A stretch of 50,889 nt of DNA from JAWVEV01 sp033856535 (GTDB taxonomy: Bacteria; Actinomycetota; Thermoleophilia; Miltoncostaeales; Miltoncostaeaceae), in assembly GCA_033856535.1 (NCBI GenBank), contig JAWVEV010000116.1, forward strand, positions 1-50,889, written 5' to 3'. The translations under genes were made by a program, and so were the position numbers. The notes below the pieces were generated by a model, which worked only from the letters and a program-made list of their open reading frames with translations, searched no databases and was not told the DNA's origin. Shown piece after piece: positions 26,029-33,687 of the stretch (position 1 is the first letter of the stretch; each line of letters begins with the position of its first letter).

Positions 26029-26979
26029 CTAAGCCGGTGACCACTCCTCGCCGGTGTAGAACCGGTCGCTGATCGCGCCCACGCCCTCGCGGATGCGGCC
26101 GATCTCGTCCGGCGACAGGCGCTTCAGCCAGGCCCAGCGCGCCGCGCGGCTGTCGCGCTTCACGTTGTGGGCCTCGCTCGTGGGCCGCTCCTTCGCGTTG
26201 CCCTCGCCGGTGAACGACTCGATGCCGGCGGCCGCGCGCGCGTCGAAGGTCAGGCCGAGCCTCCCGTAGAGCTGCTCGAAGCCGACCAGCGGGTCGGCGG
26301 CGAGGTCCTCGTAGCGCAGGAAGACCCACTCGGGGTGCTCCTCGCGCCAGCGGTCGACCACGTCGTACTTCAGGCGCCAGAGCAGCATCGCCTGCTCGAA
26401 GGGGGTGGCGTCGTCGCCGCGGGCGGCCATGACCTCGACCTCGTCGCGGAACGGCGCGAGCAGGTCGCGCATCAGCAGGTCCTGGCTCAGCAGGTAGCCG
26501 AAGTCGAACCGCCAGCCGAGCCGGCTGACGCTGCTCACGTAGGCGGCGGGGTGGCGGATCATCACCACCGGCTGCACGTTGAAGCGGTCGGCGAGCCACG
26601 GCGTCGAGAAGAGCGCGATCGGGTCCTTCAGCATCGGCCGCCGGCGGCGGACCAGGCCCTCCATCGCCTCGACCGAGTGGCGCCCCAGCTTCAGCACGTC
26701 GCGCCTGCCGCGGATCTCCACCACCTGGCCGGCGAGCCGCGGCCGCGACCGCAGCAGGTCGGACATCGGGCCCACGTAGCGCGCCTCGTTCTCGGCGCAG
26801 ACGTAGGTGTAATGGCCGCCCAGGCGGACGCCCAGCAGGCGCGGCCAGTTCGACGAGTTGAAGGGCTCGTGGATGTAGCGCAGCTCGTTGCTCTGGCAGA
26901 GCATCTTCCCGACCCAGGTCGTGCCGGACCGGTTGGAGCCGGTGACCAGGATCGGGCGCTTCGCGTTCGACGTCTTCAT
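26029..26979 (-). CDS. PAPS-dependent sulfotransferase
   Basis: 316-residue sulfotransferase that would move sulfate from PAPS to a carbohydrate or other acceptor in the cytoplasm. The 5'-phosphosulfate-binding loop is TGSNRSGTTWVG (residues 13-24). The 3'-phosphate-binding region is MIRHPAAYVSSVSRLGW, and the conserved WVFLRYEDLAADP segment is present. AAGGACG lies before the ATG. It sits 36 bp after the stop of the polymerase-like gene and in the same direction, so they may be cotranscribed. In this setting it probably sulfates the polysaccharide repeat, but a glycolipid acceptor cannot be excluded. Confidence 0.9.
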   Translation of the reverse strand: MKTSNAKRPILVTGSNRSGTTWVGKMLCQSNELRYIHEPFNSSNWPRLLGVRLGGHYTYVCAENEARYVGPMSDLLRSRPRLAGQVVEIRGRRDVLKLGRHSVEAMEGLVRRRRPMLKDPIALFSTPWLADRFNVQPVVMIRHPAAYVSSVSRLGWRFDFGYLLSQDLLMRDLLAPFRDEVEVMAARGDDATPFEQAMLLWRLKYDVVDRWREEHPEWVFLRYEDLAADPLVGFEQLYGRLGLTFDARAAAGIESFTGEGNAKERPTSEAHNVKRDSRAARWAWLKRLSPDEIGRIREGVGAISDRFYTGEEWSPA

Positions 26980-27015
26980 GGGCGTCCTTGCCGTGCAGGG
27001 GGCGGGCGGAGGGAG

Positions 27016-28920
27016 CTAGACGCGCGTGGCGCGTGGCGCCGGGGAGGGCACGCGCGCGGGCGGGCTCGCCAGGAGGCGCGCCTTCTGCACGGCGCGCTCG
27101 GACACCTTGGCGCCGCGCGAGAGGATGGCGCTGCCCGCGATGCCGATCGTGATCCCGAAGAAGGTCATGAGCCGGTACTTCTCGAGCATGGACTCCACCA
27201 TGCCCTTGCTGAACAGCGCCACCAGCACGCCGGCCGACGCCAGGGCGAGGGCCGCGACCATGTCGTTGTCGTGGTCCCACCAGGAGCGGAAGCCCTCGCG
27301 GAAGGTGAGGAGGAGCGCGGCCATGAACGCGAGCAGGCCGACGGCCCCGGTCCGCAGGAGCAAGTCCATGCCGATGTTGTGGGTCGACTTGCTCAGCAGC
27401 TCGACGTCGGCGCCCGGCGAGTAGAAGGTGTACTGGACGCCCAGGCCGTGCCCGAAGACCGGCTTCTCCCTGATGAGCGCCGAGGCCTCGCTCCACTGGC
27501 TGACGCGCGACTCGGCCGAGCTCGCCTTGCCGCGGCCCTCGAAGGTGTTGTGGATCTGCTCGACGCCGGGGATCCGCGGCTCGGTCGGGTCGGCCGCCGA
27601 GACCGCGACGGCGGCGGTCACGATCACGCCGATGATGCAGAGCGCCGCGACCACGCCCTCGGCGCCGGTGAGCCGGCGGCGGCGGCGCCCGGTCGGGCTG
27701 ATCAGCCACATCACCGCCACCAGCAGCAGCGAGAGGGTCGCGCCGATCAGGACGGCGCGCTGGGTCGCGAACAGCGGGGTGGTCAGCAGCGGGGCGGCCG
27801 CCAGCAGCAGCCAGCCGCGGCCGCGCTCGGCGGCGAACGCCAGCGACAGCGCGATGATCCCGAGGCCGGAGAAGATCGACGCCCCGTCGGCGCCCATGGT
27901 GCCGAGGCTGGAGATGTTGAGCCCCGGCGCGTGCACGGACGTCGACCAGCTCGAGATGCTCGTCGCGAGCAGGAAGAGCGACGCCACGCAGGCCGGGATG
28001 AGCATCATCGCGAGGTTGCGCGGCTTGAGGTACTCCTGGATCGGGACGCTCGTGGCCAGCAGCAGCAGCAGGATGTAGAGCACCACCCGGCCCTCGAACA
28101 TGATGATGCTGGACTTGTGGTGGGTGAGCACGCCGGCGAGGCCGCTGGCGACGATCCAACCGATGAAGGCGAGCCACCAGACGCCGCCGGTCGTCAGCTT
28201 GAAGAGCTTGCCGGTGAGCAGGCGCGCCACGAGGGCCGCGACGATCATCGCGTCGACCAGGCTGATCGAGAACCCTCCGGCGCCGGGGTTGAAGATGCCG
28301 CCCTGGATGTCGTTCGCCGTCGAGTAGAGCGTGGCGTCGAGGACGATCAGGAAGAGGATCGCCAGGATCACCTCGAGCGTCCGCCCGCGCCGCTCGAGCG
28401 CGGCGAAGGCCGCCACCACGGCCGTCCAGAAGAGGAGGCCGAGGACCACCATCGCGGCTTCCCTGTTCTTGCTCACGCGGAAGACCGGGGGAGGGATCGC
28501 GACCTCGAGAGCGTCGGCGAGCTCCGACGTCGAGGCCAGCACCTGCTCCTGCACGAAGTTCCCGACGCGCTGCTCGGCCTCGCGCCGGCGCTGGGCGGCG
28601 GCGCGGGCGGCGGCGGCGGCGCGCGCGGCGGCGAGCTGCGCCTGGCGCTGAGCCGCGAGCTCGGCCGCGCTCGGGCCGGGGTCCGGCGGCGGGTCGGGCC
28701 GGAAGACCGGCGGCGGGTTGTCCGGCGTGCTCGTCGGCGGCGGGGTCGACGGCGGGTTGTCCGGCGGCGGCGTGTCGGGGCCGGCCGGGATGTTCGGCGC
28801 GTCGGGGCCGCCGGGGATGTCCTGCGCGGCGGCGACTCCGCAGGCGAGCAGACCCGCCGCGATCATCACGAGCAGCGTGACGAGCCACGAGGGGCGCATC
28901 GATCCGCGCCTGCGCATCAT
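27016..28920 (-). CDS. O-antigen ligase/polymerase-like membrane protein with coiled-coil N-terminal extension
   Basis: 634 residues. A signal-like helix (1-32, ending GVAAAQ) is followed by a Pro/Asp-rich linker (33-83), an Ala/Arg/Gln-rich helix likely to form a coiled coil (84-120), and about ten or more membrane helices from residue 155 to 600. The core resembles the Wzy/O-antigen-ligase (PF04932) family: a large loop (about 440-500; EPRIPGVEQIHNTFEGRGKASSAESRVSQWSEASALIREKPVFGHGLG) with the R-x3-W and G-x-G elements, followed by STHNIGMDLLLRTG with the conserved His. It joins repeat units outside the membrane. The soluble N-terminal extension is unusual for Wzy. Start may instead be ATG 28899. 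Confidence 0.85.
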   Translation of the reverse strand: MMRRRGSMRPSWLVTLLVMIAAGLLACGVAAAQDIPGGPDAPNIPAGPDTPPPDNPPSTPPPTSTPDNPPPVFRPDPPPDPGPSAAELAAQRQAQLAAARAAAAARAAAQRRREAEQRVGNFVQEQVLASTSELADALEVAIPPPVFRVSKNREAAMVVLGLLFWTAVVAAFAALERRGRTLEVILAILFLIVLDATLYSTANDIQGGIFNPGAGGFSISLVDAMIVAALVARLLTGKLFKLTTGGVWWLAFIGWIVASGLAGVLTHHKSSIIMFEGRVVLYILLLLLATSVPIQEYLKPRNLAMMLIPACVASLFLLATSISSWSTSVHAPGLNISSLGTMGADGASIFSGLGIIALSLAFAAERGRGWLLLAAAPLLTTPLFATQRAVLIGATLSLLLVAVMWLISPTGRRRRRLTGAEGVVAALCIIGVIVTAAVAVSAADPTEPRIPGVEQIHNTFEGRGKASSAESRVSQWSEASALIREKPVFGHGLGVQYTFYSPGADVELLSKSTHNIGMDLLLRTGAVGLLAFMAALLLTFREGFRSWWDHDNDMVAALALASAGVLVALFSKGMVESMLEKYRLMTFFGITIGIAGSAILSRGAKVSERAVQKARLLASPPARVPSPAPRATRV

Positions 28921-28948
28921 CTGGCCATCGTACGACAGATCGTGTCGA

Positions 28949-31141
28949 TCACGCGCCCGGCCGGAGCCCCGGCGCCAGATCGGCCGCGCCGATCGTTCCG
29001 TCGCGGAAGTCCTTGCCCGAGAGGCCGCGCATCAGGCGGTCCACCAGCTCGTTCACCCGCCGCACGGCGGCCTGCGAGATGCGCTGGTTGATCGCGAGCT
29101 GCTTGACGCTGACGGTCACCTTGCCGCCGCCGCCACCACGGGCGCCGGCGGGGGTCGTGCTGGCGGGGACGGCCGCGCCGGCCGGAGCCGCCGTGATCAC
29201 CAGGTTCCGGCCGAGCTTGGCGCCGGTGACGGCCCCGTCGACGATGTCGCCGCCGGTCAGGCCGGCGTCGAGGCGCGCGGCCAGGGCGTTGACCCGCCGG
29301 ACGGCCGCCTGCGAGATGCGCTGGTTGATCAGCAGCTGCCCGACCTCGAGCTTCACGCGGGCGGCCTTGCCGCCCTTCTTGCCCGGGGTCACCACGATCG
29401 GCCGGGGGTCGGCCTGGGTGGGCGGCGCGACCGAGGTGCCGGGGGCGAGCGTGACTCCGCCGCCGAAGTCGGCCTGCTGGAAGGCGCTGCCGCAGAGGTC
29501 GCGCTCGACGATGCCGCCGGCGAGCCACGCCTCGATCGCGTTGGCGCGCCGGACGGCGGCCTGGGCGATGCGCTGGCTGATGAGCAGCTGGGAGGCCTCG
29601 AGCTTGATCTTGGCCGGCTTGCCGGTGCTCTTCGGCCGCTGGGGCACCACCGCGCACCAGGGCGAGCCGTCGGGCGGCGGGGGCGGCGGCAGAATCACGC
29701 CACCCTGCTGGGTGGTGAAGCTCCAGTTCTTGGCGCCGCCCAGCGGGTTGCCGGCCGCGTCGGCCGCGGTCGCGGCCACGGTCGCCGTGTAGCGCTTGCC
29801 GGCGGCCAGGTCGGCCTTCGGGTCGAGCGTGAAGGTGGTCCCGGAGCCGGCCACGTCGGCCGCCACGGCCGCGCCGCCCGCGTCCTTCAGGGTGAAGGCC
29901 GCGGCGACGGTCGCCGGGCTCATCGCCTCGCTGAAGGTCACGGTCAGGTTGCCGTTCGGGGCGACGCCGGTCGCCTCCTCGGCCGGGCTGACGGTCGCGA
30001 TGGTGGGCGCGGTGGTGTCGATCGTGGCGTTCGGGTCGTACTTGAGCACGATCGGATCGGTCACCGGGCCGGGGCCGATGCCGTTCTTCAGGTAGGCGGT
30101 GATGTAGTTGAGGCCCGTCTCCTTCGGCTGGTACGGGACCACCGGGTCCTGCTCGGGGTCCATCAGCGGCGGGCTGTCGGTGAGCGTCACGAGCACCGTC
30201 GCCCTGCCGTCGGGCCCGATCGTGAACGGGATCTCGGTGAACTTCACGGCCATGTTGGCCTCGAAGGGATCGAGGTCGAAGCCGCCGCCCGGGGCGCCGG
30301 TCACGATGAGGTGGCCCTCGGAGACCAGCACGTTGCCGCTGGCGCCGGCCGGGCCGGTCACGACCACGTTCTGCTGGACGTTCGGGACCAGGGCGGGGCT
30401 CACCGCGCCGCCCGGACGGGACAGCGCGATCTCGCCGGGCACGCCCTGCAGCAGGGTGGCGGTGCCCTTCCAGTCGGCGCCCTGCTCGTTGGCGGGGTTG
30501 CGGACGACGTCGTTGGTCATGGTGGAGCCGTCGCTGAACTTCAGGGTCACCGTGGCGCCGTGGAGCTCGGCGCCGGACACCGACGCCTGGTGGGGCGGCG
30601 GGGTCCCGTCGGTCCCCTGGACCGAGGTGGGGTCGACGTCGATCGCGAAGACGAGCTTCCTGCCCGGGATGAGGCCGGTCACGTCGTCGTGCTGAAGCAC
30701 GGAGAAGCCGCCGCCCTCGGGCACCAGGTACTTCGCCTTCTCGTTGGCGGCGGCGACCCCCGCGGTGGACTTCTCGCCCGCGCCGGGGGCGGCGGGGCCC
30801 TTGAACTCGAAGCTCTTGCTCTGGGTGTCGCCTGCCGCGCTGCCGTCGAGCGGGTCGAAGACGAAGTCGTAGAAGAGCGCCGGGCCGTCGCTCAGGTCGA
30901 TCTTGAACCCGGTGATCGACTCGTTGTTGCTCGACACGTTCTCGAGGATGAAGTTCCCGCTGAAGGTCGATGCCTTCACGAGGTCGGGCGTCAGCGGGTT
31001 GATGCGCAGGACCGCGCCGGGCGTGGCGAACGCCGGCTGGGCCAGCGCCAGCGCGGCGGCGCCCGCGGCGCTTGCGAGGGCGATGCGGGCCATCCGCGGC
31101 CTGCGGCTCCCTCCGTTACGACGTGCGACGCGTCCCTGCAT
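28949..31141 (-). CDS. Secreted Ig-like protein with triple C-terminal repeat (a)
   Basis: 730 residues. A signal peptide (about 17-40; ARIALASAAGAAALALAQPAFA) precedes a large N-terminal beta domain shared with the next gene (about 45-370), a Big_5 Ig-like domain (about 372-470; IATVSPAEEATGVAPNGNLTVTFSEAMSPATV), a Pro run, and three long repeats. In each repeat the helix core is followed by a D-G-x-I-x4-L type tail. Cys residues in SPWCAVVP and RDLCGSAF bracket the first repeat and could form a disulfide. GGAG lies before the ATG. Probable structural protein of the cell surface or matrix. Paralog of the 33,421-31,256 gene and in the same direction. Confidence 0.85.
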   Translation of the reverse strand: MQGRVARRNGGSRRPRMARIALASAAGAAALALAQPAFATPGAVLRINPLTPDLVKASTFSGNFILENVSSNNESITGFKIDLSDGPALFYDFVFDPLDGSAAGDTQSKSFEFKGPAAPGAGEKSTAGVAAANEKAKYLVPEGGGFSVLQHDDVTGLIPGRKLVFAIDVDPTSVQGTDGTPPPHQASVSGAELHGATVTLKFSDGSTMTNDVVRNPANEQGADWKGTATLLQGVPGEIALSRPGGAVSPALVPNVQQNVVVTGPAGASGNVLVSEGHLIVTGAPGGGFDLDPFEANMAVKFTEIPFTIGPDGRATVLVTLTDSPPLMDPEQDPVVPYQPKETGLNYITAYLKNGIGPGPVTDPIVLKYDPNATIDTTAPTIATVSPAEEATGVAPNGNLTVTFSEAMSPATVAAAFTLKDAGGAAVAADVAGSGTTFTLDPKADLAAGKRYTATVAATAADAAGNPLGGAKNWSFTTQQGGVILPPPPPPDGSPWCAVVPQRPKSTGKPAKIKLEASQLLISQRIAQAAVRRANAIEAWLAGGIVERDLCGSAFQQADFGGGVTLAPGTSVAPPTQADPRPIVVTPGKKGGKAARVKLEVGQLLINQRISQAAVRRVNALAARLDAGLTGGDIVDGAVTGAKLGRNLVITAAPAGAAVPASTTPAGARGGGGGKVTVSVKQLAINQRISQAAVRRVNELVDRLMRGLSGKDFRDGTIGAADLAPGLRPGA
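28952..29630 (-). repeat. Triple N-Q-R-I repeat array (array D, long form)
   Basis: In protein order the cores are ISQRIAQAAVRRANAIEAWL, INQRISQAAVRRVNALAARL and INQRISQAAVRRVNELVDRL. Each is followed by G-[IL]-x3-D-[LIF] and then a D-G-x-[IV] tail (GLTGGDIVDGAVTGAKL; GLSGKDFRDGTIGAADL) or, in the first copy, D-L-C-G-S-A-F. Bases 29,531-29,590 in the first copy are identical over 60 bases to 31,826-31,885 in array E. Confidence 0.9.
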
Positions 31142-31255
31142 CTCCCTGATCTCCGCCTTCTCAGTGGGTGGTGGTGGTGCGGTGCGGCCGGCGCGCCCGG
31201 ACGCCCCGGCGCGTGCGCGCCGACGTCGTCCGGGACGTGCCGGTCACGCGGGCCA
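31142..31255 (-). terminator. Intergenic region with compound hairpin between the Ig-like paralogs
   Basis: CCCGGAC (31,196-31,202) pairs with GTCCGGG (31,228-31,234), enclosing GGCGCG-TG-CGCGCC (31,208-31,221). It lies between the stop of the upstream gene and the start of the next. It could end or attenuate transcription, or mark an RNA processing site. Confidence 0.45.
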
Positions 31256-33421
31256 TCAGCTCGGGCGGGCCTCCGCCGCGAGGTCAACGGCCGTGAGGCT
31301 GCCGTCCTTGAAGTTCGCGGCCGTCAGACCGCGAGCCAGCTGGTCGACCAGCTCGTTCACCCGCCGCACCGCGGCCTGCGAGATGCGCTGGTTGATCTGG
31401 AGCTGCCTGACGCTGACGGTCACGGTGCCGCCGCCGTTCCCCCGCTCGCCCAGGATTGTCTGGCTCTTGGCGACCGGGGTGCCGGCGGTCGCCGACGCGA
31501 TCACCAGGCCGTTCAGCAGCTTGCCGCGGCCGATGGAGCCGTCGACCAGGTCGCCGCCGGTGAGGCTGCCGGCGAGGCGCGCCGCGAGGGCGTTGACCCG
31601 GCGGACGGCGGCCTGCGAGATACGCTGGTTGATCAGGAGCTGCTGGGCGCTGAGGGCCACCGTGCCGCCGGAGCCGGCGGAGGCCGGCTCGACCTGCAGG
31701 GCCCGCGGGATGGGGCCGACGGGCGCGGTCACGCCGCCGCCGACGTAGGTCAGGCCCGTGAACTCGGACTGCCCGAAGGCGTTGCCGCAGAGGTCGCCGG
31801 CGACGATGCCGGACTCGAGCCACTGCTCGATCGCGTTGGCGCGCCGGACGGCGGCCTGGGCGATGCGCTGGCTGATGAGCAGCTGCGCGGCCTCGAGCTT
31901 GATCTGGCCCTTGCCGGTGTTGGTGGGCCGCTTCGGCACCACCACGCAGACCGGGTCGCCCGTGTTGGTGGGGGCGGCCGGCGGCGGGGGCGGCGGGGGC
32001 AGCTGCTCCTTGACGGTGCGGAAGCTCCAGGTGAGCGGCGCCGCGAGGGCGTTGCCCGCGACGTCGGTCGGGTTGGTCCCGACGGTCACCGTGTAGTCGG
32101 TGTCGAAGTCCAGGTCGGCGGCCGGGTCGACGGTGAAGATCGTGCCCGTCTCGTCCTTCGTGACGGTCGCCGCGACCGGGGTCGCGGAGCCGCCCGAGCC
32201 CTTGGTGAGGGTGATCGCGCCGTCGGCCAGCACGGTGCCGGCATCCATCGGCTCGCTGAAGGTGATCTGGAGGCTCTGGTTGCGCGCGACGTCCTTCTGG
32301 GCGTCGATCGGCGACACGTCGGTGATCGCCGGCGGGGCGACCTCGACGCTGGGGTCGAGCTGGATCACCAGCGGGGCCGAGACCTCGCCGGCGGTGCCGC
32401 CGCTGGTCAGGTGCGCGGTGATGGAGTTGATGCCGGTGACGCTCGGCGCGAAAAACGTGCCGGGGGCCGAAGAGTCCTCGAGCGGCGCGCTGTCGGTGAG
32501 CGTGACCGAGACCAGGGCGGTCCCGTCGGGGCCGATCGTGAAGGGGTACTCGGTGAACTTGACGCCCATATTGGCCTCGAACGGATCGAGGTCCGTGCCG
32601 CCGTTGGGGGCGTCCTCCACGTCCAGGTGGCCCTCCGAGACGACCAGCACGCCGCTCGCGCCGGCCGGGCCGGTCACGATGAGCTGCTGGGCGGCCTTGG
32701 CGGTCGCGACCGGGGCGCTCGCGCCGCCGGCGCGCGTGACGATCGGCGCGGCGAGCACGCCTGGGGCCAGCACGGCCTGCACGTCGGTCTGGCTTCCGGG
32801 CACCAGGCTGAGGTCGTTGGTGAGGGTGGTGCCGTCGGAGAAGGTGACGGTCACCGTCGCGCCCTGGATCTCGGAGCCGGCGATCGGGCCGGCGGGCTTG
32901 CTGCCGACGCTGCCCTTGATCGACGTGGGGTCGATGTCGGCCGTGAAGTCCGCGATGACGCCGGGGACGAAATCGTCCTGGGGGAACGCCATGGACACCG
33001 CGCCGAAGCCGCCCTCGAGCGGCTTGGTGAACGCGGGGGCGTCCGGCACCAGCGTCGCGGCGCCCGTGAACGACTCCAGGATCATCGACCGGCCGACGGT
33101 GTCGCCGGCCACGCCGTCCGGGTCGAAGACCAGGTCGGGGAAGACCGTGGGGCCATCGGCCAGATCAATGGCGATGGACGTGATCTTCTCGCCCGCGCTC
33201 GAGGTGTTGGCGACCTTGATCGGCTTGGCGGCCGCGGTGAAGGTAGAGGCGTTCGAGATGCCGCCCTGGAAGGGCGGGTGGATGATGTCGACCTTCGCCG
33301 ACGGAGCCGCCATCGCGGCCGGGGCGAGGGCGAGACCGGCGCCGGCCGCGGCCAGCGCGGCCAGGGCCCTGCCTCTCCTCATCCGTTGGCGCCCCAGGGC
33401 GCCGGGGTTGCTTCCTTGCAT
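31256..33421 (-). CDS. Secreted Ig-like protein with triple C-terminal repeat (b)
   Basis: 721 residues from the ATG at 33421; AAAGG precedes it, and the signal peptide (about 13-37; MRRGRALAALAAAGAGLALAPAAMA) is then N-terminal. In-frame sequence upstream to 33679 has no protein character. A large N-terminal domain is shared with the 31,141-28,949 protein (VSEGHLDVEDAP...DPFEANMGVKFTEYPFTIGPDG), followed by a Big_5 domain (SPIDAQKDVARNQSLQITFSEPMDAGTV), a proline run, and three long repeats. The Cys pair around repeat 1 is conserved (DPVCVVVP; GDLCGNAF). Probable extracellular scaffold; no enzymatic motif seen. Confidence 0.87.
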   Translation of the reverse strand: MQGSNPGALGRQRMRRGRALAALAAAGAGLALAPAAMAAPSAKVDIIHPPFQGGISNASTFTAAAKPIKVANTSSAGEKITSIAIDLADGPTVFPDLVFDPDGVAGDTVGRSMILESFTGAATLVPDAPAFTKPLEGGFGAVSMAFPQDDFVPGVIADFTADIDPTSIKGSVGSKPAGPIAGSEIQGATVTVTFSDGTTLTNDLSLVPGSQTDVQAVLAPGVLAAPIVTRAGGASAPVATAKAAQQLIVTGPAGASGVLVVSEGHLDVEDAPNGGTDLDPFEANMGVKFTEYPFTIGPDGTALVSVTLTDSAPLEDSSAPGTFFAPSVTGINSITAHLTSGGTAGEVSAPLVIQLDPSVEVAPPAITDVSPIDAQKDVARNQSLQITFSEPMDAGTVLADGAITLTKGSGGSATPVAATVTKDETGTIFTVDPAADLDFDTDYTVTVGTNPTDVAGNALAAPLTWSFRTVKEQLPPPPPPPAAPTNTGDPVCVVVPKRPTNTGKGQIKLEAAQLLISQRIAQAAVRRANAIEQWLESGIVAGDLCGNAFGQSEFTGLTYVGGGVTAPVGPIPRALQVEPASAGSGGTVALSAQQLLINQRISQAAVRRVNALAARLAGSLTGGDLVDGSIGRGKLLNGLVIASATAGTPVAKSQTILGERGNGGGTVTVSVRQLQINQRISQAAVRRVNELVDQLARGLTAANFKDGSLTAVDLAAEARPS
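31259..31915 (-). repeat. Triple N-Q-R-I repeat array (array E, long form)
   Basis: In protein order the cores are ISQRIAQAAVRRANAIEQWL, INQRISQAAVRRVNALAARL and INQRISQAAVRRVNELVDQL, with tails GIVAGDLCGNAF, SLTGGDLVDGSIGRGKL and GLTAANFKDGSLTAVDL. Repeat n of E matches repeat n of D better than other repeats of E. Confidence 0.9.
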
Positions 33422-33687
33422 GGTTGTGGACCTTTCCCAGGAAGACGGTTGGAGCGTTCCCGCGAAATTGAGCCAAACGCCATGCCGACTCAGAACCCCC
33501 GTTGGGGTGGGGTTCGCGCTGACCTTAGGTCGAGCGGGCCGGGGCCGTCGCGCCGGAGCCTCTGAACGCGCCCTGCCGGAGGGCGTTTCGCCCCGGTTTC
33601 CTCCCTGTTCGGGGTGCCCAGAACTGTGCCTTCGGACGGCGCTCCGAGGGGTGTGGTGACCGGGGCCCCGACCTACCATCGAAGGCC
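33422..33687. promoter_or_regulatory. Divergent intergenic region between two Ig-like protein genes
   Basis: 266 bp between starts facing away from each other. On the minus side there is an AACCCC/GGGGTT hairpin (about 33,493-33,515) and an 11-base palindrome GACCTTAGGTC (33,521-33,531). On the plus side TACCAT (33,674-33,679) ends eight bases before the ATG at 33688. It probably holds both promoters. Confidence 0.45.

Noticed and set aside
28718..33565. A 1615-codon open frame on the plus strand opposite the Ig-like repeat proteins
   Set aside because: Shadow of the minus-strand genes; no start context, no recognisable domain, long Arg/Gly/Asp runs.
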